DNA of 25,440 nt from a virus. Of the stretch, positions 1 to 7,513 are shown piece by piece (the stretch's first letter is position 1; every line of letters begins with the position of its first letter). The stretch covers positions 1 to 25,440 of IMG/VR virus record IMGVR_UViG_3300049255_000599, one strand, 5' to 3'. Below the pieces are notes generated by a model that worked only from the letters and a program-made list of their open reading frames with translations, had not been told where the DNA came from and ran no database searches. Made by a program: the position numbers and the translations under genes.

Positions 1-528
1 TCACCTCGCCATGCGACCGCCTAAGCCGTGAACCGGATGATAGCCTGGAGCGATATCTCGCCGGAAATGACGGCCGTCGTCGCGGATGAAGGGGTGTCCG
101 ATCCCGACGGAATAGTAGAAGAATCCGTCCGGTCCCCAATAACCGTCATAGAATGGGCCGTAATAATCGTCGTAAAACCCGTCATATCCCCCGGGGCCGA
201 TCATCGCCGGCCCCGCCATCGCGACCTGCGGAGGACCGGGCGGAGCGACGTTCCGCAGGCATTCGAACACGACCGCCCGGCCATCCGGGCCGTCCGCGAA
301 CCGGACGGTCTGAGGCGCCGCCTGATATTGGGCGCAATAGGCAGCCGCGTTCTGATTGGCCTGAAGCAATTCCTGATCGTTGCGATACTGATAGGTAACG
401 GTCGGATTGCTCGCGTCCAGTAATACGGGAGCCGTGGGCCGAGCCACACAAGACGTTACGATCACACCCGCCAGCATCGCGACGGCATGCGCTCCGGCCT
501 TTCGGCATGATGAAGAATTGGCGATCAT
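1..528 (-). CDS. Tyr/Gly-rich putative lipoprotein, 175 aa
   Basis: The N-terminus has a basic n-region (Arg9, Lys10), a short hydrophobic stretch and a lipobox-like VTSC, which would place the lipidated cysteine at residue 27. The mature part is rich in Gln/Ala (residues 50-75), then Tyr, Gly and Asp (residues 113-145), and ends in a basic His/Arg tail. The start is supported by a GGGGAG ribosome-binding site about 9 bases upstream; the stop is the first codon of the window. It lies 136 bases downstream of the lysis hydrolase in the same direction. That position would fit a phage spanin-type lipoprotein, but the Tyr/Gly-rich composition resembles uncharacterised host envelope lipoproteins. 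I cannot tell whether the prophage end lies to its right. No enzymatic motif is seen. Confidence 0.7.
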   Translation of the reverse strand: MIANSSSCRKAGAHAVAMLAGVIVTSCVARPTAPVLLDASNPTVTYQYRNDQELLQANQNAAAYCAQYQAAPQTVRFADGPDGRAVVFECLRNVAPPGPPQVAMAGPAMIGPGGYDGFYDDYYGPFYDGYWGPDGFFYYSVGIGHPFIRDDGRHFRRDIAPGYHPVHGLGGRMAR

Positions 529-664
529 CGGGCATGCTCCCCAGGGGTTCCAGCGCTTTGATCTCGCGGCTATCGACGCGGGAAATTCATAGCGTCGAGA
601 GAACCCAAAATTTCACAGGCTGTTCCGCCCTTTCCATATCTCCGGCTGCGAGATCGGCCCCGTG

Positions 665-1111
665 TCAATCTATGTTCAGATTGTAAAAGGAATGCTTGCC
701 GATCGTGACCAAAGGGAGGCGAAGACGGCCCCAGGACAGAGGCCAGGGAAGCGACGCCTGCCTGTAGCTGGTGGCGCCGTAGGTGGGATCGTCAATCAGG
801 CCGCCCAGCGCCCGTACGGCGACGGCGCGGGCGAGGCTGAAGTCCGGATCGCCTTCGTCGACCGCGAGCAGCCCGGCGCGGTTTGGGTTGGCCGGGCTCC
901 AGCAGAGGAACTGCGCTTTGGCCCGGCAGACGCTGATCGCGTCCCGCCCCCACCAGTGTCTGCCGCCATGCTCCCCGCTGACCCGGATGCGGTTCAGCAC
1001 GACCGCGGCGACCGCGAGCATGCCGGCCTCGCCCTCGCCGCGCGCCTCGCCCCAAAGGGTGCGGGCAAGTATGTCGACAGGATCGGAGACATCGGGTGCG
1101 GCCGCGTTCAT
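665..1111 (-). CDS. SleB-like cell wall hydrolase (phage endolysin), 148 aa
   Basis: The N-terminal part carries LARTLWGEARGEGEAGM (about residues 15-31), the signature of the SleB/Hydrolase_2 cell-wall hydrolase family, with Glu22 as the likely catalytic acid. It continues with VAAVVLNR, a conserved helix of the family, and an FLCWSP segment near residues 68-73. There is no signal peptide, so a cytoplasmic endolysin released through a holin is the natural reading. The start was chosen because its ATG overlaps the TGA of the upstream holin-like gene as ATGA (1108-1111), typical of translational coupling. Longer in-frame extensions upstream would be antisense to other genes and lack phage-like sequence. 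It probably cuts peptidoglycan at the end of the lytic cycle. Confidence 0.85.
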   Translation of the reverse strand: MNAAAPDVSDPVDILARTLWGEARGEGEAGMLAVAAVVLNRIRVSGEHGGRHWWGRDAISVCRAKAQFLCWSPANPNRAGLLAVDEGDPDFSLARAVAVRALGGLIDDPTYGATSYRQASLPWPLSWGRLRLPLVTIGKHSFYNLNID

Positions 1112-1308
1112 GACGGACGCCCGCCGCGGAAGATCCGCCAGACGCCGACCAGCCCCATGACGGCGCCGCAGATGGAGGCGATGGCCGCGGCCACGATGTT
1201 CACGGTATAGAGAAACTGGGTCCAGAACGGCGTCGTCAGCAGAACGATGCCGCTTGCGGTCTGCATATAGGCGGCAAGCCCGCCGCCAGTCAGCGCTGGG
1301 TCGGACAT
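1108..1308 (-). CDS. Putative holin, 66 aa membrane protein
   Basis: This small protein has a weakly hydrophobic segment near residues 18-30 and a clear membrane helix near residues 31-59, and ends in a short basic tail (RIFRGGRPS). Size, a charged C-terminus and the four-base ATGA overlap with the endolysin gene are the usual features of a phage holin. A strong AAAGGAG ribosome-binding site sits about 6 bases before the ATG. The gene begins about 20 bases after a minus-strand intrinsic terminator, so lysis transcription may depend on read-through, antitermination or a separate promoter. It matches no holin family I can name. The functional call rests on membrane topology and location. Confidence 0.65.
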   Translation of the reverse strand: MSDPALTGGGLAAYMQTASGIVLLTTPFWTQFLYTVNIVAAAIASICGAVMGLVGVWRIFRGGRPS

Positions 1309-1330
1309 GGGGGCTCCTTTCAGGATGTGT

Positions 1331-1360
1331 GGAAAAGAAAAAGCCGCCCAAGGGCGGCTT
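1331..1360 (-). terminator. Intrinsic terminator before the lysis genes
   Basis: Read on the minus strand, a 9-bp GC-rich stem (AAGCCGCCC pairing with GGGCGGCTT, 1341-1360) is followed by a T-rich run (1333-1342). It lies between the end of the tail module (1405) and the holin start (1308), so it would end or reduce tail transcription before lysis. Confidence 0.8.
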
Positions 1361-1404
1361 GCGTGGACAAGACGAGCAGGATGCGGCCGAACCGCCCGGG
1401 CGGG

Positions 1405-1617
1405 TCAGGTCTCGATCAGGTTGAAATCGGGGTCGAACGCATATCCGCCGGCGCGAAAAGCCGGCAGCGCGGCGATCAAACGGCAGTCGAGCTCCGGATG
1501 GCCGGGCAAGGTCGGCCGCCTGCCGGCCCATTGGAACGAGACCACGCGGCGGCTGGCGCGGTCGAACACCGCGTAGCAGGCCGGCGCCGCAGGTTTTTCG
1601 TTCGTCGCGACAATCAT
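1405..1617 (-). CDS. Small conserved-looking phage protein, 70 aa
   Basis: I do not recognise the family. The protein is soluble, without signal peptide or membrane segment. It contains YAVFDRASRRVVSFQWAGRR near the N-terminus and ends FDPDFNLIET. Its ATG overlaps the TGA of the upstream host-specificity protein as ATGA (1614-1617), strong evidence that it is translated as the last gene of the tail module. A terminator follows about 45 bases after its stop. Position suggests a minor tail-tip or assembly role, but nothing in the sequence proves this. Confidence 0.7.
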   Translation of the reverse strand: MIVATNEKPAAPACYAVFDRASRRVVSFQWAGRRPTLPGHPELDCRLIAALPAFRAGGYAFDPDFNLIET

Positions 1618-4538
1618 CGGAAGAGCGCCTGGGCGCTGCAGCTGCCGCCGTCGAGATGGCCGTTGCTATCGGCGGCGTACTGGATCTCGAAACTGTGCGT
1701 GCCGGCCGCCATGTACTCGCCCCAGACGATCGTCGGGTCGACGGCGAAGCTGCCGCCGCCGATGGTCCGCATCGGGGAGCCATCGACCAGCAGCCGCAAG
1801 TACCATATTGGCGGAGTGCCGCCGCTGTAATTATGAACGAACCCCGCCACCACCTGCACATAGCCGCTGGCCGGCAGGTACACGTCGAACGGGCTGATCG
1901 CGGTCAGCCAGTTGCCGGAACCGGTGCCGTACAGGCTGCTCGACAGCGCGCCGACACCGGCGTTGGTGGAGGTGTTGACGCTGACCCCGGTGGTATCGAC
2001 CAGCAATGTCGTCGCCGAGGCCGGCCCCACCCAGTTGCCCAGGCCACCCGACGTATTCACCGAACGGACCCAGAAGAAATACCCGGTCCCGTTGGCGAGG
2101 CCGCCGGCGGTCCAGTTGGTCGCCTGCGCCACGCCGACGATTGCTGCGTCGGCGAAGGTCGAATCCGGCCCCTGGGCGATCTGGTAGAAAGCGATGTCAT
2201 TGGCGAGCCCGGCCGTCCAGGTGAGCGCGATGTGCTGGAAGCCCGGAGTTGCCGACAAACCGCCGGGATCGGCCGAGGCGACGCCTTTGCCGACCGTGGA
2301 AACGTCGAGCACGTCGGCATAGGCCGAGAAGGACGGGCCGCCCTGGTTGCGGATGGCGCGAACGCGCGCATCGAATGCCGAGCCGGTCGAGAGCGGAACG
2401 GGGATGACGCGGTAAGAGGTGGCGGCGGAGCCAACCGTGATGCTGGTCCAGATATTGAGGCCGGCCGGCGACCATTCGACGTCGTAGCTGTCGAACAGCG
2501 GGTCCGGGCTCGCGGTCCAGTCGAGCTGCATGTAGGGCTGGATCGTGCCGTCCTGCTGCTGCACGTAGCCCACGCTGATCGTCACGCCCGAGGGCGGCGC
2601 GACGTAGGCGCCGACGCCCGACGGGCTGTAGCTGTAGGCGGAGACCGAGCCGAGCTGCTCCTCGCCGCCGCCCCACAAATTGAAGCTGGTCAGCTTCAGG
2701 TAGATGGTCTTCCCGACATACAGAGATGGCAGGTCGATCTGCAGAATCGCCGAGTCGAGCCGGCAGAACTCAGAACCCGAGGCGTGCGCGCCGATGGTCG
2801 AGCCGTAGGCGCCGCGGCGCAGATAGGTCAGGTTATACTCGGACGCCGCCGTCAGGGTCGCGGCGCCGTATGAGATCAGTTCGCCGTCGACATAGCAGAG
2901 GGTCTGGTAGGCATCGGCGTCCGCATTGGTGCCGGACAACAGCGCGCCGTTGCTTTCGGTGAGGTCGACCGAGAGCGTGTCCGTGGCGTCAGGATCGCTG
3001 CCGCCCGGCAGGTCGGCGGTCAGCACGCCCTGGCGCGCCGGGCTGGTGATCCGGCCGACGCGCATGTAAGTCGCGTCGTCGGTCGAGAGCCAGACATCCG
3101 CGCCTGCCCAGTTCGCGCCGCCGGATGCGCCGATCCACACCTGCGGCACGCCGCCGGTCAGGCCGGGCGGCGGCTCGAAGATCAGCGGCGAATTCACGCT
3201 GCCGGGATCGGTGTTGTAATCGGCGATATAGGGAGAGCCGGTTGCGTAGGAATAGAGCGGCGCGCCGCCGGCGCCACCGAGATATTCCTCGGCCGTGACC
3301 TTGAGGTTGCCGGTGTCGTCTTCCTCGATCGAGACGATCCGGACCCACTGGTTGAAGAGCCCGAGATAGGAATCGGAGATCTCGACGATATCCATCGGGT
3401 CGAGCACGATGTATTTCCAGCCCAGCGTGAACGTATAGACGTTGCGGACGGATTGGCGCTGGACCGTGAGCGTTGCCGACATGGTGGCGGCGGCAAGGTT
3501 GCAGAAATAATGCGATTGCCGAGGCTGATCGGCGCGCAGGCCGTAGAGCTGAATCGCGGCCAGGTTCTGCGCCTCCACGACCTCGATATTGTAATAATTG
3601 CCGCGGGCGAGCCATTCCAGCTTCACCGAGTTCATCTGGTCCGACGGCCGGGCCCGCGTGCACTGGACCGGGTCACCGGAGCCGGTATCGAGGAAATCGT
3701 CATCGTCCAGGCTGAAGAGGCCAGCCGAGGGCGCGGTATAGGTCGCACCGTTGGCGGTGATCGTTTCGTCGCCGTAGGGTACGATGGTGAGGCTGGCGCC
3801 TGACCAGACGAACTCGCTGTTGCAATCCTGCACGATCTGGTTGAGCAGCGAGGCGGCATCCTGCTGCTGATCGAACAGCGGCGAGATCACCATCCCGGTG
3901 GCGCGGCAATAGGCCGAAAAGACGGACAGGTCGCCCAGATGGGCTGAAGGGAAGCCGACGCCGTAGCGGGCGTTGGTCAGAACGTCGGTGACGACATCCT
4001 TCGGATCGGCGTCCGGCAGGCCGGCGATGGCGTTGGGATAAAGGCCGGTGACTTCGTAGCTGAGGTTGGGCAATTGCGCCGAGCTGCCGAGATCATAAGC
4101 CGCGGCGTAGACATAGCCGGTTCCGGCATAGGCCAGATCCTGGCCGGGATGGTTGGTGGTGAGATAGCCCCAGGGCGCCTGGGTGAGCGCGCCGGAGGCG
4201 AAGGCGAGGTTGGACGACGACCAGGCCTTGGCTGTCTTCGATTCGTAGACGGTCTCGATACTGCCGATCGCGCCCTCGCCCAGCGCAAACAGGAACGACG
4301 CCTTGTAATCATAGCTGTCGGTGTTGTTGCCGCCCTTGCCGCCGTTTCCGCCGCCTTTGCCCGAACCGCTCGAGTTTGGCGGGATGGCCTTGAAATCGCC
4401 GTACCAGATAAGGTTGCCGACCATGCGGGTGCGGCCATACACGACCGGCACGACGGAACCGTAAACCGAGCTCTGGATCGAAACCCCCGACGCCACGGTG
4501 CGCGTGGAGGCCTGGGTGCTGCCTAACAGAAAGCCCAT
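1614..4538 (-). CDS. Tail tip host-specificity protein (lambda J / GTA gp15-like), 974 aa
   Basis: This large protein builds the central tail tip and receptor-contacting region. The N-terminus (SSVYGSVVPVVYGRTRMVGNLIWYGDF, residues 23-49) is the usual opening of phage tail-tip hub proteins, followed by a Gly/Lys/Ser linker (about 55-72) and a Phage-tail_3-type body to about residue 640. Two fibronectin type III-like domains follow, near 650-745 (LDWTASPDPLFDSYDVEWS) and 752-845 (IALTWTAGLANDIAFYQI). The last roughly 125 residues form a beta-rich C-terminal domain that may be the variable receptor contact. It starts right after the TAA of the NlpC/P60 gene (no gap) with an AAAGGGG site 6 bases upstream. 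Family knowledge: this gene follows NlpC/P60 in RcGTA-like clusters. I see no TIM-barrel domain of the GTA megatron type. Confidence 0.9.
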   Translation of the reverse strand: MGFLLGSTQASTRTVASGVSIQSSVYGSVVPVVYGRTRMVGNLIWYGDFKAIPPNSSGSGKGGGNGGKGGNNTDSYDYKASFLFALGEGAIGSIETVYESKTAKAWSSSNLAFASGALTQAPWGYLTTNHPGQDLAYAGTGYVYAAAYDLGSSAQLPNLSYEVTGLYPNAIAGLPDADPKDVVTDVLTNARYGVGFPSAHLGDLSVFSAYCRATGMVISPLFDQQQDAASLLNQIVQDCNSEFVWSGASLTIVPYGDETITANGATYTAPSAGLFSLDDDDFLDTGSGDPVQCTRARPSDQMNSVKLEWLARGNYYNIEVVEAQNLAAIQLYGLRADQPRQSHYFCNLAAATMSATLTVQRQSVRNVYTFTLGWKYIVLDPMDIVEISDSYLGLFNQWVRIVSIEEDDTGNLKVTAEEYLGGAGGAPLYSYATGSPYIADYNTDPGSVNSPLIFEPPPGLTGGVPQVWIGASGGANWAGADVWLSTDDATYMRVGRITSPARQGVLTADLPGGSDPDATDTLSVDLTESNGALLSGTNADADAYQTLCYVDGELISYGAATLTAASEYNLTYLRRGAYGSTIGAHASGSEFCRLDSAILQIDLPSLYVGKTIYLKLTSFNLWGGGEEQLGSVSAYSYSPSGVGAYVAPPSGVTISVGYVQQQDGTIQPYMQLDWTASPDPLFDSYDVEWSPAGLNIWTSITVGSAATSYRVIPVPLSTGSAFDARVRAIRNQGGPSFSAYADVLDVSTVGKGVASADPGGLSATPGFQHIALTWTAGLANDIAFYQIAQGPDSTFADAAIVGVAQATNWTAGGLANGTGYFFWVRSVNTSGGLGNWVGPASATTLLVDTTGVSVNTSTNAGVGALSSSLYGTGSGNWLTAISPFDVYLPASGYVQVVAGFVHNYSGGTPPIWYLRLLVDGSPMRTIGGGSFAVDPTIVWGEYMAAGTHSFEIQYAADSNGHLDGGSCSAQALFR

Positions 4539-4991
4539 TTATTGCCCCTTTCGTACAGCGGCGTCGCCCCACAGGGTGAAATAGCGGCGGGCGCGGTTCT
4601 TCAGGCGGCCGTCCTCGCCGTCATCGAGCGTGACGCCGACATGGACCATGGCATGGATGATGCGCGGCCAGTCGACCACGACCGCGCCGTGCGCGTAGCA
4701 GCGGCCCCAGCGATAGAGCACGAAATCGCCTGGTCCCGTCTGCGCCGAAACCTCATGCGCATGCGCCGCGACGTGCTCAAGATACCGTTCGGCGCCGCGG
4801 TGCAAATGCCAGTCCGGCGGGTAATGCTCGACCGTCAAAGGCGGAATCAGCCCGGCGGCGGCATAGATTTCCGCCGGCAGCATGGCGCAGTCGACGCCGA
4901 CGCCCCGGATGCGGCCCGCGTGATGGTAGGGCGTGCGAAGCCAGCGGTGAGCCTCGGCGATCACGGCGGCGCGCTCTTGACGTTCCGTCAT
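4539..4991 (-). CDS. NlpC/P60 peptidase tail protein (GTA gp14-like), 150 aa
   Basis: The protein opens with AHRWLRTPYHHAGRIRGVGVDCAML, in which Cys35 is the expected nucleophile of NlpC/P60 cysteine peptidases; the usual context VDCxGL is here VDCAML. The second catalytic residue is probably His101 in YAHGAVVV, with His113 as the third polar residue. Such proteins sit at the tail tip and cut host peptidoglycan peptides during DNA entry, and may also process the tail. The start has a GGAGG site 8 bases upstream, and the TAA stop directly abuts the ATG of the host-specificity gene. A strong intrinsic terminator lies just upstream, between this gene and DUF2163, so the two last tail genes may be expressed at a different level from the rest. 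Confidence 0.88.
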   Translation of the reverse strand: MTERQERAAVIAEAHRWLRTPYHHAGRIRGVGVDCAMLPAEIYAAAGLIPPLTVEHYPPDWHLHRGAERYLEHVAAHAHEVSAQTGPGDFVLYRWGRCYAHGAVVVDWPRIIHAMVHVGVTLDDGEDGRLKNRARRYFTLWGDAAVRKGQ

Positions 4992-5010
4992 GCCGTTCCC
5001 CTCCGCACAA

Positions 5011-5034
5011 CAAAAAACCCCGCAGAAGCGGGGT
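5011..5034 (-). terminator. Intrinsic terminator inside the tail-tip module
   Basis: On the minus strand a perfect 7-bp stem (ACCCCGC and GCGGGGT, loop of four bases) is followed by six T residues (5012-5017). It lies between DUF2163 (ends 5108) and the NlpC/P60 gene (starts 4991), inside what would otherwise be one operon. Confidence 0.85.
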
Positions 5035-5073
5035 AGGATGCATTTTCACTGACAATCCAATTTCAGCCCACGT

Positions 5074-5098
5074 TGAAACTCAGAGTTTCAGTGAAACT
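5074..5098. repeat. Three alternating 7-bp inverted copies (tgaaact/agtttca)
   Basis: tgaaact (5074-5080), agtttca (5084-5090) and tgaaact (5092-5098) allow two mutually exclusive perfect hairpins: the middle copy can pair with either neighbour. A related tttcact lies at 5043-5049. The cluster is between the DUF2163 stop and the terminator at 5011-5034. Confidence 0.6.
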
Positions 5099-5107
5099 GA
5101 ACCGCCC

Positions 5108-5968
5108 TCATACCGCCGTCTCCGGGACGGGGATGTAGGGGAAGCCTTCGAAGTTCTGCAGGTTGTCGAATTTGGCGCCGCAGGTGCTCTGGGTCTTGTC
5201 GCAGCCGGGATAGACCGTAGCGGTGTCGCCGCCGGCGGGAGGCGTTGGCACCGGCGTGGACGGCGCGAGATTGCCGGCGCCGTCATCGTTTTTCAGGCCG
5301 AAGGTTTTGCCCGCGAGCGCGCCCGAAGTGAAAACGATCATGCCCAGTGAGGCCCAGCCGGGGCCCTGGCTCAGGTTGGTGACGATGTTCCGCGTCGTCG
5401 ATCCCGAGCCGACGGACACGGACTGGGCATGAGAAGCCTTGTTTACGCCGCAGCCGGAATCGTACAGCGCGCGGGCGCAGCCGGGCTGGAACACTCGCCA
5501 CGGCCATTGCAGGTTGAGCAATTCCAGGTGCGTGTTCGCCTTGATCACGGCCTGGCTGCGGCCGAGATCAACCTCGACCACCCGGCCGGCGAAGATGGTG
5601 ACGAGACCGTTCGACGTGTCGCCGAAACTGGACATGAAGGCGCGATCCAGCTGGATTTCCGCGCCATCGAGGATGCCTTGGACCAGCGCCGGCAGGAACG
5701 ACTCGCCGTCGATCAGGTCACCGTTGCGGGCGGTGACAGTGATGTCCAGCTCATCGACCGCGACGCCGCGCTCGAACTTGATCTTGCTGCGCTCGAAATA
5801 AGGGCCGCTGGCGCTGAACACATTGCCGGTGGCGGCATCGGTGATGTCGATATCGGCCGAGGTGAAGCGGGCGACCGTGCCGTCCTGCAAGGTGAAGGTA
5901 TAGCAATCCGCCATCCAGAACTGGTTGGAGGCGAGGATAGCCTGCAGGCCGGAGGAAATGGTTTTCAT
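5108..5968 (-). CDS. DUF2163 tail protein (GTA gp13-like), 286 aa
   Basis: The N-terminus MKTISSGLQAILASNQFWMA and the two-cysteine segment GCARALYDSGCGVN (about residues 175-190) are typical of the DUF2163 family, a baseplate/hub component of RcGTA-like and many alphaproteobacterial siphophage tails. Near residue 45 the family usually shows a statement of polarised beta strands (DITDAATGNVFSASGPYFERS), also seen here. The C-terminus carries another Cys pair (PGCDKTQSTCGAKF) that may bind a metal by analogy with GTA hub proteins; that is inference. The reading frame is open upstream to 6220, but that part is low-complexity, basic and not family-like, so ATG 5968 is preferred. An AAAGG lies about 12 bases upstream, a weak site. 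The gene is separated from DUF2460 by the moron region. Confidence 0.88.
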   Translation of the reverse strand: MKTISSGLQAILASNQFWMADCYTFTLQDGTVARFTSADIDITDAATGNVFSASGPYFERSKIKFERGVAVDELDITVTARNGDLIDGESFLPALVQGILDGAEIQLDRAFMSSFGDTSNGLVTIFAGRVVEVDLGRSQAVIKANTHLELLNLQWPWRVFQPGCARALYDSGCGVNKASHAQSVSVGSGSTTRNIVTNLSQGPGWASLGMIVFTSGALAGKTFGLKNDDGAGNLAPSTPVPTPPAGGDTATVYPGCDKTQSTCGAKFDNLQNFEGFPYIPVPETAV

Positions 5969-6396
5969 GGGATGAAAGCCTTTGAATTGAACCGCCCGCG
6001 GCTGAATGGCCGCTTCAGCGTTTGCCGCCGCCTTTGGCGGCGCGCCCGCTCGCTGCGCTCGTTCAAGACGCCAAGGGACAGCCGAAGGATTGTTTTTTCT
6101 TGCGAACGCTCGATCATCTTTCAGGTAGCCGAGATGAGGGTCACACGCGACCTGTTTCCGAGCATCCTGTCCGTCATCGCGGCGCCGCGAGCGCCGCAAC
6201 GGCCTTCGGGCCATCGACATTTCCTGGACAAATTTATCGTTGCCTGGAATCCTGAGCGATGCTTAAGTTGCCGCTGCAGGCTTGAGATAGGTAAATCATC
6301 GAGTGAATCCCCGATAAATGCTGACGATGTGACGAGGGCAGGCCGGCTATCACAAAAATCTTCGGCAAGACAACAAAGACAGAGTAAGGGGCGGCT
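5969..6396. other. Non-coding stretch upstream of two divergent genes
   Basis: No gene is supported here. It holds a 6-bp-stem hairpin (gccgcc/ggcggc, 6024-6041), then a short cgctcgctgcgctcg quasi-palindrome (6047-6061). It must carry the promoter of the plus-strand moron that starts at 6397, but I could not identify convincing -35/-10 boxes. Composition moves from GC-rich on the left to AT-richer on the right, which marks the edge of the inserted segment. Confidence 0.5.
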
Positions 6397-6798
6397 ATGA
6401 AGCGTTTCATCGGCCTATTGGCAGCACTCTCAGCGCTCGAACTGTCGGTACCTGCAAAGTCAAACTGCACGACATCAGACATAGCAGGAGTATGGGGAGC
6501 CTACATAGGAAGTTATGCCTGCACGGTCACTTTCTATTCCAATGGACAGATATTGCCGGAATATTCTGGTTGCACATATCTGGAGAAAACAGCCGACATA
6601 TTTGGAAGTGTTGTTGTTGAAAACTCAGTATTGTGCCAGTTTACTGGAACATTGGTTACCGAGAGCCCAGTGGCGGGCGGAGCGACAGGGATTGTATTGC
6701 TCACGTTGTCACCTGATAAGTTAACTGCATCAGGAATATGGGGTGTTGAAAATATAAATGCACCCACAACCGCGGTTAGTCTCGTGAGAGTAAAATGA
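6397..6798 (+). CDS. Secreted moron protein of unknown function, 133 aa
   Basis: The gene points against all neighbours and is visibly lower in GC. The product starts MKRFIGLLAALSALELSVPA, a Sec signal peptide probably cut near residues 20-22. The mature part of about 110 residues is beta-rich by eye, with several cysteines (Cys24, then in YACTV, SGCTY and VLCQF) that could form disulfides in the periplasm. GVWGAYIG near the start and SGIWGVENIN near the end look like paired strands of a small beta-barrel of lipocalin-like type; this is only an impression. A taagggg ribosome-binding site precedes the ATG. Position between DUF2460 and DUF2163, reversed orientation and composition are those of a moron expressed from the lysogen. 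I recognise no family. Confidence 0.75.
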   Translation: MKRFIGLLAALSALELSVPAKSNCTTSDIAGVWGAYIGSYACTVTFYSNGQILPEYSGCTYLEKTADIFGSVVVENSVLCQFTGTLVTESPVAGGATGIVLLTLSPDKLTASGIWGVENINAPTTAVSLVRVK

Positions 6799-6903
6799 AG
6801 GTTTTAGATTTTGTCTCACTCAGGCTGACGTCGTCTTTTTTTTACTAACCGTTTCAAATAATGTAGAGAGGGTAGCTTATCGACCTTAAATCTTCTTGCC
6901 GAC

Positions 6904-7500
6904 TCACGGCCAGTTCTTGAGGCTGATCAGGTCGAGCTTCTTCTGTTCCCATATCCGGTTCAGGGTTTTCGAGAAATCATACTGGTCGGCGAGGAAACGG
7001 ACCGGCCAGAGATAGGCGAAGGAGGCGGTGATCACCGCCGCCGCCGCCGGGGCGGTGGCGAATTGGACGATGCCGGCGGGGAGCAAAGACCAAGAGGTCG
7101 TGAGTGCGCCGTTGACGTAGATGTCGATGAAGCCGGAAAGCGGAGAGAGCACCGGTTCGGTAAAGCCGCCGAAACTGCGCACGAACTGGAAATCGGTCTG
7201 CGTTCCGTTGCCGATGCCGAGCGGCTGGGCGGTGACTGCGTTATCGTCAGCGTCGTTGAACAGGAACGAGTCATAGGAGCCCTGGCGCGCGAGGAAGAAG
7301 CCGGCCAGGGTTCGGAACTCGTTGTTGGCGTCATCGCGCAGGAAGTTGAAGCTGAGCGTCCATTGCCAGCGCGGGTAGGTCCACAGCCCGACGCGGTTCT
7401 CGTTGCCTGAAACGGCAGTCTGCGCGAGCGTTTTCCACACCGGCGTGCGGACCACCGGATATTCAAGACCGGCGAGCGACGGAAAGATCTCGCTGCTCAT
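6904..7500 (-). CDS. DUF2460 tail protein (GTA gp12-like distal tail protein), 198 aa
   Basis: The sequence matches the DUF2460 family: an N-terminal FPSLAGLEYPVVRTPVWKT, the central WQWTLSFNFLRDD and FRTLAGFFLARQGSYDSFLF strand-turn (about residues 47-85), and the C-terminal IWEQKKLDLISLKNWP. The FF-ARQG-YDSFLF block is the most characteristic part. In RcGTA the homologue is the distal tail protein, a ring joining the tail tube to the hub. The start at 7500 has GGAG 7 bases upstream and lies 13 bases after the tape-measure stop. The open frame continues to 7746, but that part is antisense to the tape-measure gene and is not real. Downstream the usual neighbour, DUF2163, is displaced by about 930 bases of inserted DNA. 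Confidence 0.9.
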   Translation of the reverse strand: MSSEIFPSLAGLEYPVVRTPVWKTLAQTAVSGNENRVGLWTYPRWQWTLSFNFLRDDANNEFRTLAGFFLARQGSYDSFLFNDADDNAVTAQPLGIGNGTQTDFQFVRSFGGFTEPVLSPLSGFIDIYVNGALTTSWSLLPAGIVQFATAPAAAAVITASFAYLWPVRFLADQYDFSKTLNRIWEQKKLDLISLKNWP

Positions 7501-7513
7501 GTGCCTGCTCCGA

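Noticed and set aside
5969-6220. N-terminal extension of DUF2163
   Set aside because: The added residues are Arg/Ala-rich and unlike the family; MKTISSGLQ is the natural start.
6834-6845. T-run after the secreted moron as a terminator
   Set aside because: Eight to nine T residues are present, but I see no convincing stem before them.
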